A DNA stretch of 64,000 nucleotides from JAAXPZ01 sp965215705 (GCA_965215705.1 CBDCEE010000003.1:434001-498000), one strand, 5' to 3'. Counted from the stretch's first letter, positions 46,901 to 56,493 are shown. Numbers and translations: made by a program. The notes: generated from the letters alone by a model not told the origin.

Positions 46901-47035
46901 CAGTATTTCTACTTCTATGCTCTTGTTGTTAGCTCTATCTTGCCAGTCTCCAAGATATCTATAATCAAGTTTCTCTTGAAATAGCTTTACAACTCTATTT
47001 TGGGTTACTCTTTCTCTGTCGCTTATATTACTCAA
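43898..47035 (-). CDS. hsdR: Type I restriction enzyme, HsdR subunit
   Basis: HsdR is the translocating and cutting subunit of a type I restriction enzyme. This 1045-residue protein has an N-terminal nuclease domain (KRPDIVIYVNGIALGVIELK near 130-150, the D...ExK-type site). Walker A follows as IIWHTQGSGKSLTMVWLAKW near 290-310, then DECHRTQSGKLHKA near 405, GFTGTPLL near 430, and the late helicase motif KLLIVVDKLLTGFDAPSATY near 640. It overlaps the end of qatD by 8 bases. It is separated from hsdM and hsdS by four qat genes. Confidence 0.95.
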   Translation of the reverse strand: MSNISDRERVTQNRVVKLFQEKLDYRYLGDWQDRANNKSIEVEILTSWLTARGVSSKLISQALRELDRASVMGQGKKLFDANLAIYKLLRYGVQVNENVGDNMVTVHFIDWVHPEKNDFAIAEEVSITGEYKKRPDIVIYVNGIALGVIELKRSGTSVSEGIRQNLDNQKKTFIRDFFTTMQLVTAGNDTEGLRYGTIETAEKYYLSWKEESPTYDPKEDGKDKKYLPCEEGVKILDCALLRMFDKKRFLEIIHDFIVYDSGTKKLCRQNQYFGVKAAQRHIKLREGGIIWHTQGSGKSLTMVWLAKWVRENIAHSRVLVITDRTELDQQIEKVFNGVDEEIYRTKSGNDLIGALNKNEEWLISSLVHKFGREEAKDSSDDFIAELQNALPSDFQAKGDLFVFVDECHRTQSGKLHKAMKSILPNAMFIGFTGTPLLKKDKEKSIEVFGGYMHTYKFDEAISDGVVLDLRYEARDIDQNLTSQEAIDTWFEANTRGLSDIAKVQVKQKWGTMQKVLSSKSRLEKIVSNILLDMLTKQRLAEDRGNAMLVCSSIYEACKVYELFDSTDLKGRCAIITSYEPSIADIKGEESHAGDTEKLRKYEIYRKMLMDYFEDDDEKTALSKVDKFEEEVKEKFVKHPGQMKLLIVVDKLLTGFDAPSATYLYIDKSLKDHGLFQAICRVNRLDGEDKEYGYVVDYKDLFHKLEGAIGDYTSGALDGFDHEDVQGLLTNRLEKAKERLEEVRESIKALCEPVEEPKNTEDYIHFFCAKETDAKDVLSKNEAKRVALYKTTAALLRAYINLANEMEEAGYTSQEASMIKDEVSHYDKVREQIKLASGDYVDMKRLEPAMRHLIDQYIQAQESETLTDFDEMGLIELIVNNGLDDTIDNLPSGIKGSKEAVAETIENNMRRLIIDENPANPKYYEDMSELLEALIRERKEQAIDYKKYLEKIKDLANRVLSPMRGSTSYPESVNTRGKQALYDNLDKNEALVVAIDTVIRHTKKDEWKGDRMKERELMIAIRKELGEKSESIDEIMELVKHQDEYN

Positions 47036-47782
47036 AACTAATCTCCCTACTTTCCAGTAAATTACATAGGTTTGTTTTAAATTGCATTATAACTTCATTT
47101 TCAGTACAATCCCACAAAGATGCAACTGCACTAATTACATTTATAGCCTCCCAAGGGTATATAGATTTATTGCTTACAGCAGTAAAAGGACCATCTGATT
47201 CGGGAAGTAATTTTGTTCTTGGCATTTTTTCAATTAATGACAAACCTTTTTTTGTTTTACACATTATTGGATTTATACTAAACCAACAGCCCAATGCTAT
47301 AGCATATTCAAGATCCTTTTTTGTTCCATTGAACCAATGCAATATTGGTATTCCACATTTTGGATATTTATCAAGAATATTTAGTACTCTTGTACTAGCA
47401 CCACGAGAGTGAATACTTATTATTTTTCCACCTTCTATTGTGCATTCATTAAGTACTCTATCAAATACATCTATCTGGAGGTCTAAAGAGTACGCACATT
47501 TGAAAATTGTTGGCTTCCATCTATCCCCACTTCTCCTATAAAAATAGTATGTTTTATGCTTTGAATCAATAATTCAATTTCATTAATTTTTGACTCTAGT
47601 ATTTCAGGGTGTAATCCAAGTGCTACATGTATATTACAATAATTTTTAAATACTTTTGAGGTAGCACTCCATGCTCTTGGGCTTGTTGTTACAGCTAATG
47701 TAAAGATATTATCTTTGTTTGTTTTGTCTAAAATACTTAAAGCATCTGGGTACAAATCAAGATGAGTATGCATATCAATCAT
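47028..47782 (-). pseudogene. qatD: QatD, TatD-family nuclease, frameshifted
   Basis: QatD is the TatD-like metal-dependent DNase of the Qat anti-phage system. Residues 1-100 read well (MIDMHTHLDLYPDA with the HxH metal site, then VALGLHPEIL and FIGEVGIDGS), but the frame stops at 47483. In another frame the protein continues as RWKPTIFKCAYSLDLQIDVF, GGKIISIHSRGASTRVLNIL, PILHWFNGTKKDLEYAIALG, with LPESDGPF near the end, to 47028. One small indel near 47510-47520 separates the halves. Total length would be about 250. It overlaps qatC by 4 bases and hsdR by 8. It could be inactivated or a sequencing error. Confidence 0.82.
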
Positions 47783-49059
47783 AATACTTCTTGTCCCTCT
47801 AAAAATGTTCCTAACTCTTGCAATCCTCGTTCAACAATACCTGCATATTTTTTTCTATCTATAACTTCTGAAAAAGAAAGTGATCCTCCAATAATTCGTT
47901 CTATACCCTTACTCTGATATTTTAAATAAGCAGATGCTACTGCTCCAATGTCATTTGCACCTGATTTTTCAATTGCACTTCTATCATTTAAATCTTCAAA
48001 AACATAAGTAGTTGTGTCCAAGATACGTGCCTTAACAAATGCCGCTCTACGAACCATACATGGAACACATCTACCACAATGCGTACAGCTATAATGAAGA
48101 AACTTTCCACAACTTGTAGTTTCGCATACTAGTGACTTTAATAAAGATTGATTTTTACATTCTAATAGCATTTCACCTTTGGTTTTGAATTGGTAGGGTC
48201 TTATTAATTTGGCTTTAATACTAAGATTATCCCATATCCTTTGTATTAAGCCTAAAAATATTGGATGAGTTGTTTTAGTACTCAAACTTCCTAGTCTTCC
48301 TGCATTTAACGATACATTTAAACTAATAAAACCATTTTCAGGAATATATATATCTACATCTTCAGCATCCCATTTTTCAAGTACTGTAGCTGCTAGTAAT
48401 GCATATCCTAAAAATATAATAGATCGACCTCTTGTTGAGCCTTCTTTTCGAGCATTTCGACTAATAGGGTTTTTCCACTGAAAATGTTGTTGATCTGGTG
48501 CTAATATTTTTTTGAATATTTTTTGTTTTTCTACATCGCCTTTTGCCTCTTGTGAAACAAAACAAGGTTTTATCCCATTGCTAACCAAATCAATTCCACC
48601 TATTAGACTATCCATCCCCCCAGACAATAAAGCAATAGCGTCAGCATTCGTTTTTAAAGGGATTATGTTACCTCTAGGAGGTCTTACTCCTCCATCAACA
48701 AATTCTAATTTCCATACATCACCAGTCAGAAATCTAAATGCTTTTTCCAATAATTCTCTTTGTGCTACCCAAGGAGTAGAATCACACAAATATACTTTTA
48801 ACTCAATTTTCCTCGTCCATCCATCTGCACTATCTTTTCTTTCACAACTCAAATCAGCTGCTGCGACAGATAAGGCAATTGTCACAAAATCCCATACAAT
48901 AACAGAAGTTACAATTCTTGATTTTTCTAATTCTCGCTTCCAGCCATTAGCAATAAATTTAACATTTGGCCGTCCACTATTCGTATATAGAGAAAAATAT
49001 TCTATATTACTTGTTAGTCTTCTAGGTAATCTATTTTGTGGTGCACAAATCACTTTCAT
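47779..49059 (-). CDS. qatC: QatC, QueC-like nucleotide-processing enzyme
   Basis: A 426-residue protein of the 7-cyano-7-deazaguanine synthase (QueC) family as used in the Qat system. The ATP-pyrophosphatase loop ALLSGGMDSLIGG lies at residues 143-155. The zinc cluster CGKFLHYSCTHCGRCVPCMV is near 316-335. An extra N-terminal domain of about 130 residues is typical of QatC. It probably modifies a guanine-like base or a protein during defence, but the substrate is unknown. It starts at the last base of the qatB stop codon and overlaps qatD. Confidence 0.9.
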   Translation of the reverse strand: MKVICAPQNRLPRRLTSNIEYFSLYTNSGRPNVKFIANGWKRELEKSRIVTSVIVWDFVTIALSVAAADLSCERKDSADGWTRKIELKVYLCDSTPWVAQRELLEKAFRFLTGDVWKLEFVDGGVRPPRGNIIPLKTNADAIALLSGGMDSLIGGIDLVSNGIKPCFVSQEAKGDVEKQKIFKKILAPDQQHFQWKNPISRNARKEGSTRGRSIIFLGYALLAATVLEKWDAEDVDIYIPENGFISLNVSLNAGRLGSLSTKTTHPIFLGLIQRIWDNLSIKAKLIRPYQFKTKGEMLLECKNQSLLKSLVCETTSCGKFLHYSCTHCGRCVPCMVRRAAFVKARILDTTTYVFEDLNDRSAIEKSGANDIGAVASAYLKYQSKGIERIIGGSLSFSEVIDRKKYAGIVERGLQELGTFLEGQEVL

Positions 49060-49904
49060 TAAATATCCTCCTCAAAAACCAAAAAGGTACTTTCTATTGC
49101 TTGTTGAATAATAGCATTAAGTTTATCTATTTCTGGATGCTTATCAGAGGATTTATAGGGTTGGATCTGAGCCGAAATTTCTGCCCTCAGATAATCATAC
49201 ATCTCTTCTGTCCTCTCAACCATCTCCTTTGGAGTTAATTTTGCACTTTCTAATATTTGACCAATATCTAGCTGTATTCTATGTGATGCTTCATAAGCTA
49301 AAAAGTTTTCTACTAAGCTCCAAGTTTCATCATCATTTAAATTTAAAAGGTCAATATCAGGATTTTGTTCAAATAGTTCAGACATTGCATTAGCCATAGA
49401 GTCCTTAATAGACTCTTCGTCTATCATCCCTCCTTCATTACTTACCCTTTCAATAATTGCATCAGATATCTCATTAACACTAGGTTCTTGACTCATTAAA
49501 GTTTCTACCCACTGTTGCAATTGTTGAATAGTATTACTTTGAACATCTCTTAGAAATGAAACCAAACCAGATATTGCATTGGTAGATGGTTTCATCCTCT
49601 TAGCTACATTATTAGCACCACCCATTCCCTTTTTAGAGTAGTGTCCAGCAGCTTTTTTAAATGATTCTCGACTGCCTGTTTGAGCAAATTCTCTTAAATT
49701 CCGTCGAGCCATGCTAAATCTTGCCCGTGGTGCCAATTCAACAGCTTCTGTAGTCTCAGGTAGCTGTTGCGTTGGAGTCTGTTCTTCGGAGTCTATATCC
49801 GTATGTGGAACTTCACCACCATCAGAATTAACATCATCAAGCCAAGGTGGATCCATAGGAATGTTAGAGGCTGGTCCAGAACTAGAAGTTGAAGTTCCCA
49901 TCAC
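49059..49904 (-). CDS. qatB: QatB, defence protein of unknown biochemistry
   Basis: A 281-residue protein. The start MGTSTSSSGPASNIPMDPPW is characteristic of QatB proteins. The rest is helical and acidic, with GHYSKKGMGGANNVAKRMKP near residue 90 and a helical bundle from 110 to the end. No enzyme motif is visible. It overlaps qatA by 4 bases and touches qatC. Identification rests on the start motif and the qatA-B-C-D gene order. Confidence 0.82.
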   Translation of the reverse strand: MMGTSTSSSGPASNIPMDPPWLDDVNSDGGEVPHTDIDSEEQTPTQQLPETTEAVELAPRARFSMARRNLREFAQTGSRESFKKAAGHYSKKGMGGANNVAKRMKPSTNAISGLVSFLRDVQSNTIQQLQQWVETLMSQEPSVNEISDAIIERVSNEGGMIDEESIKDSMANAMSELFEQNPDIDLLNLNDDETWSLVENFLAYEASHRIQLDIGQILESAKLTPKEMVERTEEMYDYLRAEISAQIQPYKSSDKHPEIDKLNAIIQQAIESTFLVFEEDI

Positions 49905-51766
49905 TTAACCTTTATTTTTGTTGCTATTGCTTTTTTGGTTACCTTAGGTGTATTATTATCAGCAACCCAATTCCTTAAAATATCATGTGCCCAAGATTCT
50001 TGTACTAAAATTGGAACATAAGAAGATAAACGTTTTTGAGTGGGAATTTCAGATAGTAGCTGTAGAAACAAACCATTTAAAGTTGGATAAGCTTTAACTA
50101 TATGCAAACACCCTTGTAGTGAATGTTTACCCCACTCCTTAGAACTTACATATCTTTTCAAGCGAATAAACAATGGGTTCGCTTCTGTTTCACCAAGTGT
50201 TTTAATTTGCTCTACTAATGCTTTTTGAATAGTAAGTGAATTGATAGATATTAAAGCCTCATATATTGCTCTTGCTTCAGCAGAAAGTTCATCCACTCCT
50301 GCAAGCGATATAATCCTATCTTTACTAAGATGCAATAGAGGTCTTAAATCAATATCTGCCAATGCTGGTTTTACTTCTATCCACTCTTGTATAAAAGTGC
50401 TATTCCAACTTTCATCAGGCTTACTGTACTCTTCACCGCTCTTTATTTGTTCTTCAATTTCTTTTATAAATGTAGGTTTACCATCATCACTCGCAGAGAC
50501 CTCTTTAGATAGAAACTCAAATGCAGCAGATGACGCACAACGCTCAAATAGTTGTAGCTTCACAAGTGCTTCAAATGCAATTCCCACACCTTGAGCATTA
50601 GCAATTGTCTCTCTTATAATCAGATTATTTAAAAACCTTTTAATTAACCTAGGATTCCCAGCTAATTGTTCTTGTGTTGCCATGATATTAGCTAGTTGAT
50701 CAGCCATATCTATTTGTTTTGCTATTGAATCACTACAACCTTCAAAAGCTTCAGAAATTGTTTTATATGACAATCCACCTAACCATGGTTTTTTGACTAC
50801 ATCTAAGATTGTTTCTTTTGCAGTTTCATAACACTTAGAATCTATCTCTTCTTTACGGAGTGCTTGTTCAGCAAATAATAGAACTAAATATGCTTTTACT
50901 TCATTTACTCCAAGTCTTGGTACTCTCAAAGGTACTTGTATCAATTTATCAAAATAACTTGTTACCAATTCATCATCAATCTGAATAGTTGAAAAATGCG
51001 AACGAACTGCACTACGAATCATCTTTTCATCTGCTGCAATAATAAAAGCTGTCCTTGGTAGAAACAGAAGTAGTCTCATAGCTTCTAATGTAGAGATAGC
51101 CGTATCTGGCATACATCTATCCAAATCATCAACAAGTACAACAAGCTTCACATCTAAAGCTTCGAGAATCTCTTCAAAGGCTTGTCTTAAACCTTCAATT
51201 TCTTTAGGCAAAGAAGCTGTCTCTTCTTCCTTTAGTAAACCATGCAATTTAGGCTCTAGTTCTCTATATGCAGTTTGTACTTTGACAAAATCTTCTTCTG
51301 AGGGCAATCCATTACCATTAAATAGCCCACCAATAGCACCAACTACAGCACCAGCTGGTCCAGCTACTACTGTGCCTGCCATAGCACCATAAGCTACTGG
51401 TGCTCCAAGCTTTAGAACCTTAAACCAACGAACCCGTTTAACTAAGGCTATTGCTTTCTCTACTATTGTTGATTGCTTTCTAGCTTCTTCAAGTAATAAA
51501 TCAGATACAGATTGCAAAAGAGCCATTTTGGCATCATCGAATCCTTGATACAACCAAGCATTAAACTCTAAAAATAGATATTTCTCTTCATCTTCCTTAA
51601 GAGATTCCCCTATCATTTTTACAAGTGAGGATTTACCACTTCCCCAATTTCCTGATATACCAATTGATAAAGGCTCATTACCAGAGTCACGAATTAACTG
51701 TGCAGCAGTATCTGCAACTATTCCAAAGTTCAATAAGTCATTTGTTGTTTCTATATCATTCCACAT
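49901..51766 (-). CDS. qatA: QatA, KAP-family P-loop ATPase
   Basis: A 621-residue KAP NTPase. Walker A is GISGNWGSGKSSLVKMIGES at 37-56. A glycine/alanine-rich membrane-like hairpin (GAPVAYGAMAGTVVAGPAGA, VVGAIGGLFNGNG) lies at about 115-150, as usual for KAP proteins. Walker B is KLVVLVDDLDRCMPDT near 208-223. The C-terminal 250 residues are helical. It powers the Qat system. It begins inside the end of hsdS (11-base overlap), so its translation is linked to the restriction genes. Confidence 0.9.
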   Translation of the reverse strand: MWNDIETTNDLLNFGIVADTAAQLIRDSGNEPLSIGISGNWGSGKSSLVKMIGESLKEDEEKYLFLEFNAWLYQGFDDAKMALLQSVSDLLLEEARKQSTIVEKAIALVKRVRWFKVLKLGAPVAYGAMAGTVVAGPAGAVVGAIGGLFNGNGLPSEEDFVKVQTAYRELEPKLHGLLKEEETASLPKEIEGLRQAFEEILEALDVKLVVLVDDLDRCMPDTAISTLEAMRLLLFLPRTAFIIAADEKMIRSAVRSHFSTIQIDDELVTSYFDKLIQVPLRVPRLGVNEVKAYLVLLFAEQALRKEEIDSKCYETAKETILDVVKKPWLGGLSYKTISEAFEGCSDSIAKQIDMADQLANIMATQEQLAGNPRLIKRFLNNLIIRETIANAQGVGIAFEALVKLQLFERCASSAAFEFLSKEVSASDDGKPTFIKEIEEQIKSGEEYSKPDESWNSTFIQEWIEVKPALADIDLRPLLHLSKDRIISLAGVDELSAEARAIYEALISINSLTIQKALVEQIKTLGETEANPLFIRLKRYVSSKEWGKHSLQGCLHIVKAYPTLNGLFLQLLSEIPTQKRLSSYVPILVQESWAHDILRNWVADNNTPKVTKKAIATKIKVK

Positions 51767-53009
51767 AGTTAATTCCTTCTAATAATCTAGTCTTCCCAGT
51801 AAGCAACTCTTGCATCATACCTTCTTTAAGAACTTTTATTTTTGAAAGTTTTGTTTTAAGAGCTTCCAATTCATTATCCATACATGATAAAATTGAAGCT
51901 ATAAATTGCTGTTCTTTAATATTCTGAGAAAAAACAATTGGTAAATCATATATATTTTCTAAAGATAAATTAGGCTGTGCACCTTGTGAGCTCATTGCCT
52001 CTATATGCTTTCTCATTTCACATGTATTTAAATAATAAAATAAATATGATAAGTCTATAGATGACTTTTCTTTAAGTCGAACAATAGCCAATGCCTGATT
52101 TGTATTTGCAGGTAGTATATCTTCCGTTACTATTCCAACTCGACCTAATGCACCAGCAATTGAGATCAATAAATCTTTATTTTGTAATTTAGATCTAGCT
52201 AAAATATTATGAGTATCTTCATCAATATATGCAAACATATTTTTTATAAATGTGCCATTCTTTCTAAGAGATTCTACCTTCACAAAATTTATTCCTGAAG
52301 TAGTAAAGTTTTTTCCTATAGATGTAGGTGTAGTTCCTTTAGTAATTACATCACACTCAAGACCCAGCTTCTTCTCCTCCCACTCCCCACTAAACCCATC
52401 AAGTCGTTTTTTACCTGTAAGTAACTCTTGCATAGTGCCTGTTTTGATAGCTTCTTTTTTAGCGATGAGCTTTTCAAGTGCATGAATGAGTGCATCGGTA
52501 TCTGATAGTGCTGTGGCTATGGCTTGTTGTTCTTGTTTTGGTGGAATTTGAAATTCAAAATTTACAAAGTCCTTTTGATAAAGGTGATTAATAGTAGAGC
52601 CAGCAACAAGTTTTGTTAAAAAATCATCAAAAATTTCAGATGTAAATATATAATAAAGATATTTTGAAAATATTTCTTCATGCTTTGGTCGTACTACAAA
52701 GACCCCACTATTAAGAGTTGCAGGTAGTGTTAAGTTTTCAACATACCCCACCTTACCAATAGTTCCATCTTTTGTAATTAAGATATCCCCATTTCTCAAC
52801 TGTATATTTCTATCTTGTGTATATCTATATTTATCTACGTAATGACAGGTATTCCAATTAACAAGTCCTTTATCAAAATCTGTACCTGTTACTAAATAAT
52901 AATTTCCATTATCTCTATATTCATTAACAGTTAAGCCTTGCCATCCTATCCTTGCTTTTAATGTAGTATCAATACCTATATTGATACTCTGCCACTCTGT
53001 AGCTACCAT
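51756..53009 (-). CDS. hsdS: Type I restriction enzyme, HsdS specificity subunit
   Basis: HsdS reads the DNA target through two recognition domains. This 417-residue protein shows the two-fold layout: first recognition domain to about 150, a conserved helix with KQEQQAIATALSDTDALIHA and EKLIAKKEAIKTGTMQELLT near 160-195, second recognition domain, then EQQFIASILSCMDNELEALK and KVLKEGMMQELLTGKTRL near the end. Its target sequence cannot be read from the protein. It overlaps hsdM by 7 bases and qatA by 11. Confidence 0.92.
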   Translation of the reverse strand: MVATEWQSINIGIDTTLKARIGWQGLTVNEYRDNGNYYLVTGTDFDKGLVNWNTCHYVDKYRYTQDRNIQLRNGDILITKDGTIGKVGYVENLTLPATLNSGVFVVRPKHEEIFSKYLYYIFTSEIFDDFLTKLVAGSTINHLYQKDFVNFEFQIPPKQEQQAIATALSDTDALIHALEKLIAKKEAIKTGTMQELLTGKKRLDGFSGEWEEKKLGLECDVITKGTTPTSIGKNFTTSGINFVKVESLRKNGTFIKNMFAYIDEDTHNILARSKLQNKDLLISIAGALGRVGIVTEDILPANTNQALAIVRLKEKSSIDLSYLFYYLNTCEMRKHIEAMSSQGAQPNLSLENIYDLPIVFSQNIKEQQFIASILSCMDNELEALKTKLSKIKVLKEGMMQELLTGKTRLLEGINYVE

Positions 53010-55447
53010 GTAAGCCCCATCTTCTTCAAATGACTCTCTACTTTACTTTCAAGCTCATGCACACTACTATTAAGCTCTTTAAGTGGTTCGCTGTATCGTT
53101 CTTCTAAAGTCTTTACACGATCTGCTAGTCTATGGGTGACTCTTTGGATCTCATCATCTATAAAGTCAGACCAAGAAGCATACCATTTACAAGTGATGAC
53201 AATCTCTTTTATCTCCTCTATACTCAGAGTTGGGTACTTTTTAAAGACTTCAACAGTTAGTGCATCTACTGCACCTTTTAACTCTTTTTTCAGTTTGGCT
53301 TCATTTTCTAGTAGCTTTTTACAGGCTTTTATAACTTCTATCTCTTCATCATCTGTTACTTCTTTTAGGGCTTTTGCCACACTAGCCTTAGAGATGCTAC
53401 CTTTATCTGTTTTAGCATTTTCCAGTAAGCCATCTTCACCACTATGTTCTTCTATGTAACTCTCTAGTTCAGAGCTTGCAGTATCTAGTGTAGATTGAAG
53501 TGCATCTATAGCTAACTGTTCCTCTTTAAAGTAGCTATCTATCATCAGCACAGGAGGAATCAAGTCAGCCTTATAGCGTACTTTTTTAAACTCAAAATCA
53601 TGTACCTCTTTGTAAACCGTCTTACCTTTGTCATTTTTAGTAGGTACTAGCTCTCTTACTATACTACCTACTGTCCAACCATCTTGTGAGATGAGATACA
53701 AATCATCTTGCATCACTTCCAAATAGTAGTCCATCAGTAGTTGATAAACATCATAAGGGTCAATGAGTTTAGTCTCTTTAAATGCTTCTAGCAGACTCTC
53801 AGAGAGTTCTTTTATTATAGCTTTAGGTCTACAACCATTGTTAAGATTATGAAGGCTCTCATCATGCTCTCCTCTCCAACTCAAATACACCTGTGTTACT
53901 TTATCTTTAAACCTTAGGTACTCAGGTGCATGGAGTATCGTATTTTTCACTTCACTAGACTCTACTTGTGTATGGTAGTACCCATCAGTTTTACTAGGGG
54001 TAAACAGTGTATCTTTCAGCTTAGGAAACAATTCCCAGTATGTATTAAGGGCATCTACATCATGTACAGGTATACCACCATTAAGATGAGCAAATAGATC
54101 ATGTATATCTTCTACTTCACTACTGTCTATGTATCGTGGTATGTTCAAGTTAGAATCATTGTCAGTTATCTCTTGCTTGGTAACCATTCTTGAATAACCT
54201 GATATCTCTACTTGGTTGGTGAATGTATCTACTATCTTATGTACATCTTGATCTCTTAGACGGTTTTTATTCCCATCTTTTTTATACCCTTTGCTAGCAT
54301 CTATCATAAAGATACCTGTACGAGCCGAGGCATGCTCTTTGTCTATTACGATGATGGCAGCAGGTATCCCAGTACCATAGAAAAGGTTAGCAGGTAAACC
54401 GATAATCCCCTTGATATACCCCTTCTTTACAAGCTTTGCTCTAATGCTCCCTTCTGTGTTACCACGAAAGAGTACACCATGAGGCAAGATGACCGCAGCT
54501 TTTCCTTTAGAGTTGAGAGACTTAATCATATGTAGTAAGAAAGCATAGTCTCCATTTTTTTCTGGTGGTGTATCAAACCCTTCAAATCTCTCATAAATAT
54601 CTGGAAAATGAACCCCTGATGTCCAAGCCTTGAGTGAAAATGGTGGATTTGCCACCACATAGTCAAAGGTCTTTAGTTTTGTATTATTGTCTGTAGTAAA
54701 CGCTGGCTTTGCTAATGTACTGTTTCCACCTGTAGCAATAACTGCTGTTTCATTGTCATGTAGAATCATATTCATCTTACAGAGAGCAGTCGTAGCAATG
54801 TCTTTTTCTTGCCCGTAAATACTCATACCATTTGGTGCCTGGGATGCTGCTTTTAAAAGTAGAGAGCCTGAACCACACGTAGGGTCATACACTGTAGCAT
54901 CTTGTGCTGTGTTGTCATCTATACCTAAGACTTGTGGCATCACCATGGATACCTCTGGTGGTGTGTAGAACTGTCCTTTACTCTTGCCTGACTCTGTAGC
55001 AAAGTGACGCATCAAGAACTCATACGCATCTCCTAGTAAGTCATCACCCTCAGCCGTATTTGCACCTAACTCTAAGTTATCAAATATATTGACAAGCTTT
55101 GAGAGTGTATCAACCATAGCCTTGTCTGTACCGAGCTTTGCACTATCGTTAAAGTCGGCATTGTCTATCACACCCTTTAAGTCATTGGCTTCTGCAAGTT
55201 TGGCGATGATCTTATTGATCTTATCACCAATCTCCTTATCACCTACAAGTAATACCATATCAGAAAACGAAGCACCCTCTGGTACTTCTATTAAACTATC
55301 AGGGTCTGCTTCAAACTTGTCTGAAACATACTTCATGAACAGAAGTGTCAATACATAATCTTTATACTCACTAGCATCCATCCCACCACGAAGCTCATCT
55401 GCACTTGCCCATAAGGAGCTATATAGTTCTGTCTTTTTGATTGCCAT
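53003..55447 (-). CDS. hsdM: Type I restriction enzyme, HsdM methyltransferase subunit
   Basis: HsdM methylates adenine in the target site. The 814-residue protein has the N6-adenine methylase motifs: FYTPPEVSMVMPQVLG near 161, DPTCGSGSLLLKAASQ near 189 and VVANPPFSLKAW (NPPF) near 265. It is longer than most HsdM proteins because of a C-terminal part of about 300 residues with a helical, coiled-coil end, a form that occurs in some families. It is the first gene of the operon; its ATG lies 57 bases from the AT-rich region holding the promoter. Confidence 0.93.
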   Translation of the reverse strand: MAIKKTELYSSLWASADELRGGMDASEYKDYVLTLLFMKYVSDKFEADPDSLIEVPEGASFSDMVLLVGDKEIGDKINKIIAKLAEANDLKGVIDNADFNDSAKLGTDKAMVDTLSKLVNIFDNLELGANTAEGDDLLGDAYEFLMRHFATESGKSKGQFYTPPEVSMVMPQVLGIDDNTAQDATVYDPTCGSGSLLLKAASQAPNGMSIYGQEKDIATTALCKMNMILHDNETAVIATGGNSTLAKPAFTTDNNTKLKTFDYVVANPPFSLKAWTSGVHFPDIYERFEGFDTPPEKNGDYAFLLHMIKSLNSKGKAAVILPHGVLFRGNTEGSIRAKLVKKGYIKGIIGLPANLFYGTGIPAAIIVIDKEHASARTGIFMIDASKGYKKDGNKNRLRDQDVHKIVDTFTNQVEISGYSRMVTKQEITDNDSNLNIPRYIDSSEVEDIHDLFAHLNGGIPVHDVDALNTYWELFPKLKDTLFTPSKTDGYYHTQVESSEVKNTILHAPEYLRFKDKVTQVYLSWRGEHDESLHNLNNGCRPKAIIKELSESLLEAFKETKLIDPYDVYQLLMDYYLEVMQDDLYLISQDGWTVGSIVRELVPTKNDKGKTVYKEVHDFEFKKVRYKADLIPPVLMIDSYFKEEQLAIDALQSTLDTASSELESYIEEHSGEDGLLENAKTDKGSISKASVAKALKEVTDDEEIEVIKACKKLLENEAKLKKELKGAVDALTVEVFKKYPTLSIEEIKEIVITCKWYASWSDFIDDEIQRVTHRLADRVKTLEERYSEPLKELNSSVHELESKVESHLKKMGLTW

Positions 55448-55583
55448 TGTGTACCCTGAAATTAATTTATATTATTATACAACGAAATCATTAGGGTATG
55501 GGTATTAACTTTAGAACAAAGAGTAGTGTTCTCTTATTTACTGTATCTTCACCTGATTTAATACATGACATTTTCCACTACTA

Positions 55584-56168
55584 TCATCCTCTCGGTCTGC
55601 CTCTATTCCCCTTTTTCTTAGGCATTGTACCACGGATTAACGCTTTTACCTTTTTTCCTTCTGCTATAGCAGTTATACTTTGATCCTCTTTGCATAAATA
55701 CGGTATGACCTTTTCATCCAGTATCTTACGCTTATCGTTATTGCTATGCTCTAGCATCCCTATACCATGCTCTCTATAGGTATCACGGTTACAGTTGTGA
55801 TAACTTCCTCTGCCTTGCGTTATCTGCTCCCAATACTCACCAATCTCGTCACCCTTGAAAGTATCCTTTTGAATCTTTTGACCATCAAATATAAATAATG
55901 CATGGAAGTGGATACCTCTGTCTGGCGTATACTCTTTCTTCGCCACCTGCCCTACTAGATACTTAAAGATACTAGGTTTAGATCGCTTATTGTTATACAT
56001 ATGTGCAATATCTTGATTTGCCTGCTCTATTGTGACGGTATTGCTGTGAGGCTTCTCATATCCTAAGTCTACTCTCACTATATTGAGCTTTGAGTGATTG
56101 GCACTGAGTGCATCGATGTACGCTTTTGTACTTTCTATCCGTCTGTTTGTGTTTTTACTGCTGTGCAT
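55584..56168 (-). CDS. Inovirus Gp2-family (YagK/YfjJ domain) replication protein
   Basis: A protein of about 194 residues resembling the inovirus Gp2 family, the putative rolling-circle replication starter of many filamentous phages. The HUH-like stretch GIHFHALFIFDGQ lies near the middle, with RVDLGYEKPHSNTV before it and GMLEHSNNDKRKILDEKVIP, YLCKEDQ after it. The start at 56168 is chosen because AAGGAG lies six bases upstream; the frame is open to 56237. It is split from the other phage genes by the IS1595 remnant and IS21. The C-terminus is basic (KKKGNRGRPRG). Confidence 0.75.
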   Translation of the reverse strand: MHSSKNTNRRIESTKAYIDALSANHSKLNIVRVDLGYEKPHSNTVTIEQANQDIAHMYNNKRSKPSIFKYLVGQVAKKEYTPDRGIHFHALFIFDGQKIQKDTFKGDEIGEYWEQITQGRGSYHNCNRDTYREHGIGMLEHSNNDKRKILDEKVIPYLCKEDQSITAIAEGKKVKALIRGTMPKKKGNRGRPRG

Positions 56169-56336
56169 GTGCATCTCCTTGATTATTTCTTCAATCAATA
56201 GAGGTGTGCATATTTTTATTACTGAGAAGGGTTGCATTATCTGATACTTATCGGCTATGTGAGGTGGTGGTAGCTATATGTATATGAGAGGATAGATCAA
56301 TGTAGCGAATAGAGAAGAGTAGAGAGTATTAGATAA

Positions 56337-56493
56337 GGGTCTAGTAAACTTTAGAGGTTATTTGTTCGAAGATTCTTTAATAGTATAGCATAGATATCAT
56401 TATGCCTATTGTTGAATCTAAACTCACTCTCCTTGAGATGGAGATAAAACATCTCATCTCTAAGTCCATTAAACTTTGCCAATCTTCTTTTAG
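56337..56493 (-). mobile_element. IS1595 remnant (3' end only)
   Basis: About 157 bp match the right end of the complete IS1595 at 5461-5617, in inverse orientation and starting with the same GGGTCTAGTAAACTTTA terminus. The match stops exactly at the border of the IS21 element at TTTTAGT. The remaining 580 bp of the element are not found on the far side of IS21. Confidence 0.9.
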
